A DNA stretch of 64,000 nucleotides from Octadecabacter dasysiphoniae (GCF_021532615.1 NZ_JAKGAQ010000002.1:782501-846500); one strand, 5' to 3'; positions 52,536-62,383 are shown, counted from the stretch's first letter. Notes: generated from the letters alone by a model not told the origin. Translations and numbers: made by a program.

Positions 52536-54709
52536 TCCGTTGGTTGGTCCCTATTTGGTTGTTTTCGGGTGCCGCTTTCGCCGAACCGGTCACTATCCGC
52601 AGCGGGGAACACGATAGTTTTTCAAGACTGGTTTTGGCGATTGGTGTGGGCTCTCAATGGGAGGTAACACCAACAGATGGCGGGTATTTCTTGAATCTAG
52701 ACGGGTCTACCGATGGCTTTGATACAAGCACGGTATTTGACAGAATTCCTAGAAACAGACTGGCCGCTGTCGCACAGCGAGATGGTGATTCACTTTTCTT
52801 GGAGGTGAATTGCGCATGTTACATCGACTCTTTTTTGTGGCAGCCGGGTCAACTGGTTGTCGATATTATCGAAGGGGTTGATCCAGAGGTCATCGAGGGC
52901 GAGCCGAGCATGAATGCGGAATTCGCGACGCCGCCTGATAAACCAACGCAATTACCAAATCTCTTGAGGATCAGGGAGGAATCGCCGCCACAAACGGTCG
53001 TGATTCCATCAGCCTTACAAGGTTCACCGCAATCCAGCGAAACTCAAATGACAGAAACGGCTCTGATTGAAGGGCTAGCAAGGGCCGCATCACAAGGTTT
53101 CTTGAATCCTGCGATGCAAAATGTCCCGAACGCGTCGTCCTCACCGCCGGCCGTTATTAATGAAGAGCCGGAGGATTTTTTAGAAGCATCGGTACTGGAT
53201 GGCCAACCAGGGGTTGGAATTTCAACCGCTATGGATCGTGAATTTGCTCTCTTGGGTGACATGCTCGAATCGTCGGTTGGGCAACAATGTCTTCCCGCTG
53301 ATCTGTTCGAAGTCAGCACGTGGGGTGATGATAGCGCTTTTCACTCTCAGGTTGCTGACCTTGCAGAAGGCTTGGCCGGCGAATTTGGAGAGGAGCCACG
53401 AGAGGCACAGGACGCGCTTGCGCGACTTTACATTCACTTTGGCTTCGGTGCTGAAGCGAGGGCTGTTTTGACTTCAGACACCGCGCTCAGTCAATCACGT
53501 CAAATTCTGAATGAACTGGCTGGAATCGTTGATCAATATCCTGGAAACTACGCGCTTATCGCAGCCCAAAAAGGATGCTCTACACCGGCTGCTCTCTGGG
53601 CGTTCTACGTCGATCCGTCCGCATTGGAAAACGATGAACGCAATCATATTCTCCAACAGTTTTTCGCCTTACCGCAGCCATTGAGGGGGCAATTTGCCCC
53701 GAGGTTGGCCCGTAAATTCATAGCCATAAATGATACTGATGCCGCGGCGAAGTTGTTGCGCGCCGCCGAAGATCATGACGCAGAGGTCACGCATGATGTT
53801 CAGGCGACCCACGCACTGATCGCTGAGGAAGTAGACGATCCTGAACGCGCGTTGGAGGTTCTCGCACAGGAAGCGGACGACAACGCACGCATCACTCCCG
53901 AGTCCCTAATTCGGTTGATCGAACTGGCATTGGAACAAGGGCAAACACCCCAAAGATCTGATCTGGCTCTCGCAGCTGCCATGCGCCAAGAATTTCGAGG
54001 AACTCCGGCCGCAAGTGCGTTGGCTATTGCCGAAGCAAATGGTCTCATCGCGCTCGGTGATTACGCAGAAGCCCTGGCAATACTCGGGGATCGAGATGAC
54101 GATGGTGCGACGAACGTTGTCAACAATGCCTATTCGCAGCTAACACGGGTTGCGACAGCCGCAGTGTTCCTTGAATTTGGATATGGTCTGATTCCGGATG
54201 CAGTCACTGCGGATACAAGAAATGCTATGGCACGTCGTATGATTGATACGGGTTTTCCTGAGCGCGCGCTTTCCTTGCTGGACGGGCCGGCTGAACGGGA
54301 AGCCGCCGCAGAGCGTCGCTATTTGAGGGCCGAGGCCGGCATAGAAAGTGAAAATCACGCGATTGCAATTGATGGCTTGATGGGCATGAATGATGCTCGC
54401 GCCCGTGCATTGCGCGCCCGTGTATATGCTGGCCTTGGAGAACATCGCGCTGCTTTGGAAGCGGTAGATCCGATGTCGGCGAAACCCGGCCAGGAAACAT
54501 TGCAATTTCGCGCCGGAGCTTGGGAAAGACTTACACTTGAAGAAGACGAAATTTTATCGGGATTTGCAGAAGCAGTGCTGGCGCCAAGTGTAACCGCTCC
54601 TGCTGAGACACTTGAAGACCGACGAGCAATTTTGGCCCAATCACAAGAAAGCCGCCGCGCGGTTGAGGGGCTCTTACAACGGTTTGATGGCGTGTCTTCG
54701 CAAGATTGA
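52532..54709 (+). CDS. Large periplasmic helical-repeat protein of unknown function
   Basis: 725 residues with a signal peptide (cleavage near FAEP, about residue 17). Residues about 20-110 form a beta-rich domain (SFSRLVLAIGVGSQWEV) that recalls AMIN-like cell-wall-binding modules; about 110-240 is low-complexity; the rest is rich in Ala/Leu/Glu helices of TPR/Sel1-like character (for example DPERALEVLAQEADDNA and YAEALAILGDRDDDGA). Translationally coupled to motA, so a stator- or ring-related periplasmic role is inferred. It could be a functional equivalent of rhizobial MotC, but I see no homology to prove this. Confidence 0.75.
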   Translation: MIRWLVPIWLFSGAAFAEPVTIRSGEHDSFSRLVLAIGVGSQWEVTPTDGGYFLNLDGSTDGFDTSTVFDRIPRNRLAAVAQRDGDSLFLEVNCACYIDSFLWQPGQLVVDIIEGVDPEVIEGEPSMNAEFATPPDKPTQLPNLLRIREESPPQTVVIPSALQGSPQSSETQMTETALIEGLARAASQGFLNPAMQNVPNASSSPPAVINEEPEDFLEASVLDGQPGVGISTAMDREFALLGDMLESSVGQQCLPADLFEVSTWGDDSAFHSQVADLAEGLAGEFGEEPREAQDALARLYIHFGFGAEARAVLTSDTALSQSRQILNELAGIVDQYPGNYALIAAQKGCSTPAALWAFYVDPSALENDERNHILQQFFALPQPLRGQFAPRLARKFIAINDTDAAAKLLRAAEDHDAEVTHDVQATHALIAEEVDDPERALEVLAQEADDNARITPESLIRLIELALEQGQTPQRSDLALAAAMRQEFRGTPAASALAIAEANGLIALGDYAEALAILGDRDDDGATNVVNNAYSQLTRVATAAVFLEFGYGLIPDAVTADTRNAMARRMIDTGFPERALSLLDGPAEREAAAERRYLRAEAGIESENHAIAIDGLMGMNDARARALRARVYAGLGEHRAALEAVDPMSAKPGQETLQFRAGAWERLTLEEDEILSGFAEAVLAPSVTAPAETLEDRRAILAQSQESRRAVEGLLQRFDGVSSQD

Positions 54710-54872
54710 TGAGTCTTGGTTACCAATTCGAAAGAGTCTGACGCTAACCGTTGTTAACCAGCAGCAGAAAGCGCAGGCCTTGAATGATACTCATGCTAAC
54801 ACGAAACCCCACTGCGCCTAGACGCGTAACGGGTGTGAATTCGAACCCAACCAAACGAACATCGGTGCGTTG
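54710..54872 (+). other. Spacer before flhA
   Basis: A 163-base gap without a gene. It holds CTAA-CCGTTG-TTAA at 54745-54758, close to a CtrA site but with a 6-base instead of 7-base spacer, so it was not called as one. No terminator or sigma-54 promoter was seen. Confidence 0.4.
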
Positions 54873-56963
54873 ATGGGATCGTTGTCGTTACGCAGTATTT
54901 TCCAACCGACGATTATGTTGGCCCTTGCGCTGATGGCGATCATTGTGATGATGATCTTGCCGATGCCGTCTTGGGTCCTTGACGTCGGCCTCGCGGCGTC
55001 GTTTGGGCTCGCGATCTTAATTTTCACTGTAACGTTGTTCATCGAACGGCCACTCGATTTTTCCGCATTTCCAACCATTCTCCTGGCGTCTCTCATGCTA
55101 CGCCTGTCGCTCAACATATCGTCAACAAAGCTCATTATCGGGCAAGGACATACGGGAACTGGCGCGGCAGGCGATGTAATCGAAGGGTTTGCGAATTTCG
55201 TGATGGGGGGCAGCGTTTTCCTCGGCCTTGTCGTATTTGGCGTGCTGTTGATCGTGAACTTCATGGTCATTAATAAAGGTGCGACGCGCATGGCCGAGGT
55301 GGGCGCGCGGTTTGCGCTTGATGGAATGCCTGGCAAGCAGCTTGCCATTGACAGTGACATGAGCGCGGGGGCAATTGATCACCAAGAAGCCAAGCGCCGG
55401 CGTGAAATCGAACAGGCTGAAACGACCTTTTTTGGATCTCTGGATGGTGCATCCAAGTTCGTCAAAGGCGACGCTGTTGCCGGCCTGTTGATCACGGTTC
55501 TGAACCTTGTGATGGGCTTGATTATGGGCGCAGCCGTTCATGGCATGCCGCTTGGAATTGCGTTTGAAACCTACGCGATCCTGACAGTGGGTGATGGCTT
55601 GGTGAACCAGATCCCGTCCGTCATTATTTCGATTGCGGCAGCCCTCTTACTTGCGCGCGGTGGTGCAAAAGGAGCGACAGATCTGGCGCTGGCGGCCCAG
55701 CTCGGCGGTTATCCAGCAGCTTTGGCCACCGTCGCCGTTCTTATGTTTTTGTTCGCATTGGTGCCCGGATTGCCATTTCTGCCCTTCATTGCGGGCGCAG
55801 CTGCTTTGGGTGCTGCGGCTTGGTTCGGAATGAAATCGGCTGAACGCAAGGCCGAGGAAACCGCCAAATCAGAGGCTTTGCCAGACACTGTTCCGGCGCG
55901 CGAAAGTCTGGGTGATCTGCTTGATCTTGACGACATCCATGTCGAATTCGCGCCTGATCTGGTGGATATGGTTTTAGACCCCGGGGTCGGCCTTGATGTT
56001 CGTATTGGCAACATGCGCAATCACGTTGCGACTGAATTTGGCTTGTTGCTGCCAGAAATTCGGCTGACGGATAACGTTACCCTTCCGGATGGCCATTACC
56101 GAGTCTTGGTGCACGGGGTAGAACAAGTGCGGGATCGGTTGCAGCCGGGCCGCGTTCTTGCGCTTCTTTCCGGGCCAGAAACACCTGCTCCGGCTGGTAC
56201 GGACGTGAAGGAACCCGTTTATGGTGCGCCTGCACGTTGGATTCATCCAGATGATCAGGAAACTGCGTCATTGGACGGACTCACAACGGTCCATCCGACA
56301 GAGGTTCTCGCGACGCATCTATTGGAAGTGATCAAAAAGAACTTTGCCCGCCTCATGACGTCCAAAGCACTTCGCCGGTTAATGGACGAAATGTGCAGCC
56401 TGACGGACTCTGCCAAATCAGACGCAAATCGAAAAATGCTTGATGAACTGGTGCCCGATAAGGTGCCGATGGATATGTTGTTATCAGTCCTTCGTCTTTT
56501 GCTCGAGGAACGGGTGTCCATTCGGAACTTGTCGTTGATTATCGAAGCAACGGCTGAGGGGCGTCAATTGTATCCATCGGTCGAAGGTGTTTCAGAGCAT
56601 GTGCGCCAAAGACTGGGGTTTCAGTTGGTCGCACAGATGCGTCGGCCTGACGGAACGATCCCGCTCGTACAACTTGCGCCGGAATGGGAAGACACATTTG
56701 CGACCTATCAGATCGCGTCTGAACGTGGACTGGGCGATGTGGCCTTACCACCGGGCGAGTTTAATCGTCTGGCTAACGCAATATCTGAAAAAATCGCTGC
56801 GGCCGGTGAGGCAGGGGCGTACCCCGCAATCGTGACCTCGATGAAGCGGCGTAGATTTTTACGCACAGTGATGACCGCAAAAGGCCTACCCAACCCCGTT
56901 TTGTCCTTTGATGAAATAGGTGTGGATGCAAAACCGTCTTTGGTGGGACTTGTGCCCGCATGA
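54873..56963 (+). CDS. flhA: Flagellar export apparatus protein FlhA
   Basis: 696 residues from the ATG at 54873. N-terminal half with eight membrane helices and the highly conserved FHIPEP-type loop (RMAEVGARFALDGMPGKQLAIDSD in part), C-terminal half the cytoplasmic docking platform (VHPTEVLATHLLEVIKKNF in part, and RNLSLIIEA). FlhA forms the export ring that accepts substrates. Overlaps fliR by ATGA. Confidence 0.97.
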   Translation: MGSLSLRSIFQPTIMLALALMAIIVMMILPMPSWVLDVGLAASFGLAILIFTVTLFIERPLDFSAFPTILLASLMLRLSLNISSTKLIIGQGHTGTGAAGDVIEGFANFVMGGSVFLGLVVFGVLLIVNFMVINKGATRMAEVGARFALDGMPGKQLAIDSDMSAGAIDHQEAKRRREIEQAETTFFGSLDGASKFVKGDAVAGLLITVLNLVMGLIMGAAVHGMPLGIAFETYAILTVGDGLVNQIPSVIISIAAALLLARGGAKGATDLALAAQLGGYPAALATVAVLMFLFALVPGLPFLPFIAGAAALGAAAWFGMKSAERKAEETAKSEALPDTVPARESLGDLLDLDDIHVEFAPDLVDMVLDPGVGLDVRIGNMRNHVATEFGLLLPEIRLTDNVTLPDGHYRVLVHGVEQVRDRLQPGRVLALLSGPETPAPAGTDVKEPVYGAPARWIHPDDQETASLDGLTTVHPTEVLATHLLEVIKKNFARLMTSKALRRLMDEMCSLTDSAKSDANRKMLDELVPDKVPMDMLLSVLRLLLEERVSIRNLSLIIEATAEGRQLYPSVEGVSEHVRQRLGFQLVAQMRRPDGTIPLVQLAPEWEDTFATYQIASERGLGDVALPPGEFNRLANAISEKIAAAGEAGAYPAIVTSMKRRRFLRTVMTAKGLPNPVLSFDEIGVDAKPSLVGLVPA

Positions 56964-57733
56964 TTGAAGATCTCGCAGCTTTGTCATCGATCAGCCAAGA
57001 GGTTTTGTGGCAAGCATTTGTCGTCTTTATTCGTGTCGGCGCGATCGTTTCGCTCGTCCCTGCTTTCGGAGAACAAACTGTTCCAACCCGTGTAAAGCTC
57101 GGCATCGCGGTCGCGTTTACCTTTATAGTGACCCCAGCCGCGCCCGTTGCCCCGATCCAAGCAACCGCACCCGCTGTGGTCGGTTTGATCCTCGCGGAAA
57201 CTTTGACCGGGCTATTCATGGGGCTGATGGTGCGGTTGTTTATTCTTGCCCTTCAGGTCGCAGGATCGATTGCGGCGCAATCGACATCTCTTTCGCAGTT
57301 GTTTGGTGGCGCAGGTATGGATCCGCTGCCAGCAATGGGACATGTCTTAGTTGTTGGCGGCCTTGCTCTTGCAACGCTGATGGGGCTGCACGTCCAAGTC
57401 GCTGAATTCATGATAAACAGCTACACGTTGGTGCCCATGGGTGAAGTCATCCCGTCCGAAGTTCTGACACGTGCAGGAATTGCCGAAATCTCCCGTGCAT
57501 TCGCGCTCGGTTTTACGTTGGCCGCACCTTTTGTGATTGCGTCGTTGATCTATAATATCACACTTGGCGTTATAAATAAGGCCATGCCGCAGCTTATGGT
57601 GGCTTTCGTCGGTGCACCCGCCATCACCGCGGGCGGGCTGGTAATCTTAATGTTGGCGGCCCCGCTTATGCTGTCTTTGTGGGTTGAAGCAATGGGACTG
57701 TTCATGATGGACCCATTCCGGGGCCCAAGATGA
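56960..57733 (+). CDS. fliR: Flagellar export apparatus protein FliR
   Basis: 257 residues, about six membrane helices. Part of the FliPQR gate. GLILAETLTGLFMGLMVRL and the C-terminal PQLMVAFVGAPAITAGGL are typical. It is coupled by ATGA to flhA and to flhB. Confidence 0.95.
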   Translation: MIEDLAALSSISQEVLWQAFVVFIRVGAIVSLVPAFGEQTVPTRVKLGIAVAFTFIVTPAAPVAPIQATAPAVVGLILAETLTGLFMGLMVRLFILALQVAGSIAAQSTSLSQLFGGAGMDPLPAMGHVLVVGGLALATLMGLHVQVAEFMINSYTLVPMGEVIPSEVLTRAGIAEISRAFALGFTLAAPFVIASLIYNITLGVINKAMPQLMVAFVGAPAITAGGLVILMLAAPLMLSLWVEAMGLFMMDPFRGPR

Positions 57734-58806
57734 GTGATGAGTCCAATGACGACGATAAGCAATATGAGGCCTCTCAACACAAACTGGATGAGGCCCGTAA
57801 AAAAGGCGATTTTCCACGCTCCATCGACCTGAATACTTCTGCGGCCTATGCCGGAATTCTGATCGCCGGTCTTTCCATTGGCGCAACATCTTTGATCAAA
57901 GTAGGTTCTGATCTGGCTGGGCTTCTAAGCAAGTCTGATAGTCTGTCTGATGCGGTTTTCGCATCAAGTGGCGCACCTATGATGGCCGGCGTGATGTGGA
58001 ACCTTGGTGTTGGCTTGGCCCCCTGGTTCGGTATTCCGGCTGTGTTGGTCATCCTTTCGATCATCGCACAGCGTGGGTTTTTGTTTGCGCCATCAAAGCT
58101 CGAACCGAAATTGTCGCGGATTTCGCCGATATCGCAGGCGAAGAACAAATTTGGACGCAACGGGTTGTTCGAATTTGGGAAAAGCTTTGCGAAATTGGTT
58201 CTCTACAGCACGGTCCTGTTTTTGTTCCTTGCAGGCCGACTACCAGACATCATGAGCGCTATGGCTCTTTCACCAGGGCAAGTGATTGCTACGCTTTTGC
58301 AGTTATGCCTGTCGTTGATGTCGATTGTTTTGGTGATCGCGCTTGCTCTCGGCGTTGTGGATTACACGTGGCAACGCGCAGAACACCTTCGTAAGAATCG
58401 AATGTCCCGCAAGGAAATGGTCGACGAAAACAAGAATTCTGAGGGCGACCCTGCAATGAAACAACAGCGACGCCAAAAGGGTGTTGCGATTGCGATGAAC
58501 CAGATGATGGGAAGTGTTCCGGACGCAGATGTCATCGTCGTTAACCCAACACATTATGCGGTTGCTCTGAAATGGGATCGATTGGGTGGGGCTGCCCCTG
58601 AATGTGTTGCAAAGGGCGTTGATCTGGTCGCCGCGCAAATCCGCGAAATTGCGCAGGAAAATGCAGTGCCGATCCATTCTGATCCACCGACAGCACGCGC
58701 ATTGTTTGCGACGGTCGAAATAGGTGAGCAGATTCCAAAAGATCACTACAAAGCCGTGGCTGCCGCTATCAGGTTCGCTGACAAAATTCGCAAGGCGGCG
58801 CGCTAG
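57730..58806 (+). CDS. flhB: Flagellar export switch protein FlhB
   Basis: 358 residues: four membrane helices, then a cytoplasmic domain with the autocleavage motif NPTH (VIVVNPTHYAVAL), where cleavage between Asn and Pro changes export specificity from hook to filament. The basic linker RMSRKEMVDENKNSEGDP is normal for the family. GGP to PARA region is complete, so the protein should be functional. Confidence 0.96.
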   Translation: MSDESNDDDKQYEASQHKLDEARKKGDFPRSIDLNTSAAYAGILIAGLSIGATSLIKVGSDLAGLLSKSDSLSDAVFASSGAPMMAGVMWNLGVGLAPWFGIPAVLVILSIIAQRGFLFAPSKLEPKLSRISPISQAKNKFGRNGLFEFGKSFAKLVLYSTVLFLFLAGRLPDIMSAMALSPGQVIATLLQLCLSLMSIVLVIALALGVVDYTWQRAEHLRKNRMSRKEMVDENKNSEGDPAMKQQRRQKGVAIAMNQMMGSVPDADVIVVNPTHYAVALKWDRLGGAAPECVAKGVDLVAAQIREIAQENAVPIHSDPPTARALFATVEIGEQIPKDHYKAVAAAIRFADKIRKAAR

Positions 58807-59187
58807 ATGGCTCAGTCTTCGGGGGATATGGAACGATTGCTACCACTGCTCGAGATGGCCTATCAGGCCGATCAGTTGAAGATGGCAAAGATATTGGCAC
58901 GCATCCGCGATCTTCGTGCGCAGCTGGATGCCCTAGAGCGGCCCCAAACATTGCCATCCGAAGATATCACCGCAGCAACATTGGTTGGCGCCGATTTGCT
59001 TTGGGAACGTTGGGTGCATGACCGAAAGGTTCTGATCAACCAAGAGCTGGCCCTCGCGCTACGGGATCGTGAAATGGCTAAGGATGGTTTGACCAAAGCA
59101 CTGTCCAAACGGGAAGCCGCAAAACAGGTGCAAAAGCGCGTGAGTATTGGCGTAAGACAAACGCAAGAACGCCGATCTAGTTGGTGA
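58807..59187 (+). CDS. Small coiled-coil protein, FliJ-like candidate
   Basis: 126 residues, almost wholly helical and charged, no membrane helix. It starts directly after the flhB stop codon and its end overlaps the convergent fliL2 by 11 bases. Size, coiled-coil character and place in an export operon suggest an analogue of FliJ, the export-ATPase stalk protein, but sequence alone does not prove it. Confidence 0.65.
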   Translation: MAQSSGDMERLLPLLEMAYQADQLKMAKILARIRDLRAQLDALERPQTLPSEDITAATLVGADLLWERWVHDRKVLINQELALALRDREMAKDGLTKALSKREAAKQVQKRVSIGVRQTQERRSSW

Positions 59188-59692
59188 CGTCCTGACGGAC
59201 AATATCGATAATGAGAACATCAGTAATATGCCCACGCATTGTACGATTTGCTGCGTCTTTCAGTGCTTCGCGCAGCAACCGCATATTTGATGAACTTGTG
59301 AACGCGCCGTTGAAACCACCCATATTTGCGTGATCAAACATAACTTGCAAAAAAGCGTCGCGCAGCCGCGGTTCATGGGTGAAAACGGCCTCTTGTCCGC
59401 CCACCTCAACTTCGATGCTGAGAGACATTACAATCAATGCGGCCACCCGCTCGTTCATGACGACAGGTACAACAAACTGGTTGTTCATGCGTGCGTATTC
59501 ACGTTCGTCTAACGAAACGGGCTGCACGTTTTGATCATCTTTATCCATGGCATCGGCGACGGCATGCCCATCCCCACACGGATTTTCTGCCATAGTTTCT
59601 TCTTCGGGTGCCGCCGTTAGCATCAGCCCGGCACCCACGCCACCACCGACACCGATCAAAAGCAGAATGAGAGGCAAGACTATTTTTTTCAT
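59177..59692 (-). CDS. fliL: Second FliL-family protein
   Basis: 171 residues with one N-terminal membrane helix (about 4-26, LPLILLLIGVGGGVGAGLML) and a periplasmic FliL-like domain (NNQFVVPVV, LSIEVEV, ITDVLIIDIVRQ). Last gene of the minus-strand flgB...flgH unit, 9 bases after flgH. It is clearly diverged from the FliL at 50163. Confidence 0.85.
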   Translation of the reverse strand: MKKIVLPLILLLIGVGGGVGAGLMLTAAPEEETMAENPCGDGHAVADAMDKDDQNVQPVSLDEREYARMNNQFVVPVVMNERVAALIVMSLSIEVEVGGQEAVFTHEPRLRDAFLQVMFDHANMGGFNGAFTSSSNMRLLREALKDAANRTMRGHITDVLIIDIVRQDVTN

Positions 59693-59701
59693 GTCTAATT
59701 C

Positions 59702-60436
59702 CTAAAACGGAAGGATAATATCGGCGACTTGCTGGCCGATACGGGGTTGCTGCATGTCGGTGATTTGTCCGCGTCCGCCATAAGAAATTCGCGCTGAGGC
59801 CAATTTGTCATACGTGATTTCGTTCTGGCGGCTGATGTCGGCAGGACGAACGAAACCAGAAACCAACAGCTCCCGCATCTCGAAATTCACACGGACTTCT
59901 TGCGTGCCTTCGATCGACAAGACCCCGTTTGGCATCACACCCACAACCGTCGCGGCAATCCGCAGTTCGAGTTGTTCGTTGCGTCGCACTGATCCGTCCC
60001 CGCCAAAGCTACTGGATGAATTGAGATCAACCGCCGCGCTGAGGGATGCGCCCTCTGGTAAGGATTCATCAACGCGCTGGGGAATACCAAAAAGGTTAGG
60101 AACAGACATGTTTTCGGACCCACTGCGGGATCGATCTGTGGAGTTTGAAATAGAAGCGCTGTCATCGATTTCGATCACGACGGTCAAGATATCGCCACGC
60201 TGCACAGCGCGGCTGTCGCCCAACAATGATCCACGTTCTCCTGTCCAAAGCGATGGCGTTCCTGAACGTGTTGCGGTTGCGTCAAAATCGCTCGCGATCC
60301 CGTATGTCAACATCGCCGCAGCTTCAGGAGACGCTTGAGGTGGCGAAAATTCTGGTGGGGCGCCGACTGCCTTCAGGCGACTACATGCTGTGATGCCAAC
60401 AAGGGCAGAGAGAAACAGAAATGTCGTAATGCGCAT
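59702..60436 (-). CDS. flgH: Flagellar L-ring protein (lipoprotein)
   Basis: 244 residues from the ATG at 60436 (AGGAG 7 bases upstream; a longer reading to 60481 lacks a signal). Lipobox ITAC near residue 18. SLWTGERGSLLGDSRAVQRGDILTV in part and the C-terminal RISYGGRGQITDMQQP are FlgH hallmarks. Forms the outer-membrane bushing of the rod. Confidence 0.95.
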   Translation of the reverse strand: MRITTFLFLSALVGITACSRLKAVGAPPEFSPPQASPEAAAMLTYGIASDFDATATRSGTPSLWTGERGSLLGDSRAVQRGDILTVVIEIDDSASISNSTDRSRSGSENMSVPNLFGIPQRVDESLPEGASLSAAVDLNSSSSFGGDGSVRRNEQLELRIAATVVGVMPNGVLSIEGTQEVRVNFEMRELLVSGFVRPADISRQNEITYDKLASARISYGGRGQITDMQQPRIGQQVADIILPF

Positions 60437-60446
60437 ATGGTAGCTC

Positions 60447-60863
60447 CTATTGGGCGACAAAAGCGGTGCCGTTGGCGTCAACGCGCGCGGTGACAGTCGC
60501 GCGTGATGTGAGGTTCATGACGCGGATGAAATCTCCGGGTCCGGCACGATCAAGGGCGCGCCCCTCGGTCGAAATGATGATCCCACCACGGCTATAAACC
60601 AGTGCAACAATCTGATTTCGTTCAATCACCGATGGCGGTCCGATATCGCCTTGCCGAACGGGTCGGCCCGCATAAAGCGCGACGCGGGTTTCTTGCCCGA
60701 TGACCATACTGGGGTCTTCCATAGCACCCATAAAATCAACATCGCGCAGCAAAATATCGTCTGGCCCGATAATCGAGCGAGCCGGAATTGTACGCGCCGC
60801 AACCAGCGCATCCGCCATGACTGGCCCCGTAAGAAGGCTCAGAATGATGCCAAGACGGATCAT
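60447..60863 (-). CDS. flgA: Flagellar P-ring assembly chaperone FlgA
   Basis: 138 residues with a signal peptide (to about residue 17, VMADA). Short FlgA consisting of the SAF/FlgA C-terminal domain: LVAARTIPARSIIGPDDILLRD in part, GRPVRQGDI and SRATVTARVDANGTAFV. It helps FlgI polymerise. The start overlaps the flgG stop (ATGA). Confidence 0.93.
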   Translation of the reverse strand: MIRLGIILSLLTGPVMADALVAARTIPARSIIGPDDILLRDVDFMGAMEDPSMVIGQETRVALYAGRPVRQGDIGPPSVIERNQIVALVYSRGGIIISTEGRALDRAGPGDFIRVMNLTSRATVTARVDANGTAFVAQ

Positions 60864-61645
60864 CGGATTTGCACCATTGATCCCAACATCTGGTCAGCGG
60901 CCGAAATGACTTTCGAGTTCAATTCATATCCGCGCTGGGCCTTGATCAGGTCGGTTATTTCTTGAACGGGGTCGACTGAACTATCTTCAAGATATCCCTG
61001 TCGCAGCACGCCCAACCCGTCCTGGCCTGGTGTTGCAACCGCAGACGGGCCCGACGCCGGTGTTTCCAAAAATAGGTTAGATCCGATGGCCTCAAGGCCC
61101 TTGGGGTTGGTGAACCCGGACAAGGTGAACTGGCCCAAAAGTTGGGGTTCCACCTGATCGATGAAGTAGGCGTAAACCTCACCCTCGGCATTGATTGAAA
61201 TTGAACGCGCGTCGCGTGGAATCGTGATGTCAGGCACAACCGGATAGCCGTCTGATGTGACGATCAATCCATCGCCCGTTCTCTTTAGTCCCCCGTCACG
61301 GGTGTATGCAGCACGCCCGTCAGGCAGTGTTACTTCGAGGTACCCGTTGCCCTCAATTCCGAGGTCCAGATCTCCACCGGTTGCAGCCAAAGACCCCTGA
61401 GACAACATCATCGATACCGACGTTGGGCGAACGCCAAGCCCGAGCTGTACACCTGTCGGAAGCACAGTACCGTCGGACGCATTGATGGTTCCAGGACGGC
61501 TAAGTTGTTGATAATGCAGGTCGGCGAATTCCGCGCGACGGGTATTATACCCCGTTGTGCTCATGTTTGCGAGGTTGTTTGAAATGACCTCAACCCGGGT
61601 TTGTTGGGCGGCCATGCCGGCAGCTGCAATTCGTAGGGCGCGCAT
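60860..61645 (-). CDS. flgG: Flagellar distal rod protein
   Basis: 261 residues, the standard FlgG length. N-terminal MRALRIAAAGMAAQQTRVEV and NNLANMSTTGYNTRRAEF, central LDLGIEGNGYLEVTLPDGR, C-terminal IKAQRGYELNSKVISAADQML (in part). Rod protein exported through the type III gate. Confidence 0.97.
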   Translation of the reverse strand: MRALRIAAAGMAAQQTRVEVISNNLANMSTTGYNTRRAEFADLHYQQLSRPGTINASDGTVLPTGVQLGLGVRPTSVSMMLSQGSLAATGGDLDLGIEGNGYLEVTLPDGRAAYTRDGGLKRTGDGLIVTSDGYPVVPDITIPRDARSISINAEGEVYAYFIDQVEPQLLGQFTLSGFTNPKGLEAIGSNLFLETPASGPSAVATPGQDGLGVLRQGYLEDSSVDPVQEITDLIKAQRGYELNSKVISAADQMLGSMVQIR

Positions 61646-61666
61646 CGTGTGGGCTCCTTGATTGGA

Positions 61667-62383
61667 TTATTTACCGAGCGCGCGAATGGCGCTGCGAATA
61701 CGTTCGTCTTCTTTGTCGAGAAAGCTTTGGCCGAGTTCGTAGGACCGCTGGACTTCGATCATGCGTGTCACCTGCAAGACAGGATCAACATTGGATTCTT
61801 CGATGAACCCCTGAAGCATCCGCCCTTGAAGGCTGGGTTCAAATCCATCATCAGCACGAAATCTAACACCGTCTTCGCGGATCATCCCTTGCGGATTAAT
61901 CGGGTTAACAAGCCCGACCTGTCCAACCGGTTGCCCGCCAGCACTCACTGTTCCGTCCGGGGCAATCCCAACTGGTCCCGCACCTTGGGGTATGAAAACC
62001 GGCGCGCCGCCTGCGTCCAAAACGCGGTAGCCTTCCGGTGTCACAAGATCCCCGTCTTGATTGGGGGTAAACGCACCAGCACGTGTCAGTCTTTCGCCAG
62101 CGGGTGTTTCGACTAGAAAGAAACCATCGCCTTCAATCGCAAGGTCAAATGCCCCGCCTGTCTGGGTCAAAGTTCCCTGCAACAAGACAGTGTCACGGGC
62201 CGAAGCTGTCGCCATGGATAAAGACGGATCGTTCGGACCCAGAGCCCGGACATGTTCGGCAAAGATGACCCCTTCTGTCCGAAATCCGGTCGTCGACATA
62301 TTGGCCAGATTATTGGCCACAACGCGCATTTCTTTCATCAAACCAGATTGTCGCGTGAGCGCCGTGTAGGTTGCGTTTTCCAT
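61667..62383 (-). CDS. flgF: Flagellar proximal rod protein FlgF
   Basis: 238 residues. N-terminal MENATYTALTRQSGLMKEM and NNLANMSTTGFRTEGVIF, then FDLAIEGDGFFLVETPAGERLTR in part, C-terminal MIEVQRSYELGQSFLDKEDER. Shorter and more diverged than FlgG, as usual for FlgF. Lies between fliQ and flgG. Confidence 0.94.
   Translation of the reverse strand: MENATYTALTRQSGLMKEMRVVANNLANMSTTGFRTEGVIFAEHVRALGPNDPSLSMATASARDTVLLQGTLTQTGGAFDLAIEGDGFFLVETPAGERLTRAGAFTPNQDGDLVTPEGYRVLDAGGAPVFIPQGAGPVGIAPDGTVSAGGQPVGQVGLVNPINPQGMIREDGVRFRADDGFEPSLQGRMLQGFIEESNVDPVLQVTRMIEVQRSYELGQSFLDKEDERIRSAIRALGK

Noticed and set aside
54745..54758. CtrA-like site before flhA
   Set aside because: The half sites CTAA and TTAA are 6 bases apart; the established spacing is 7.
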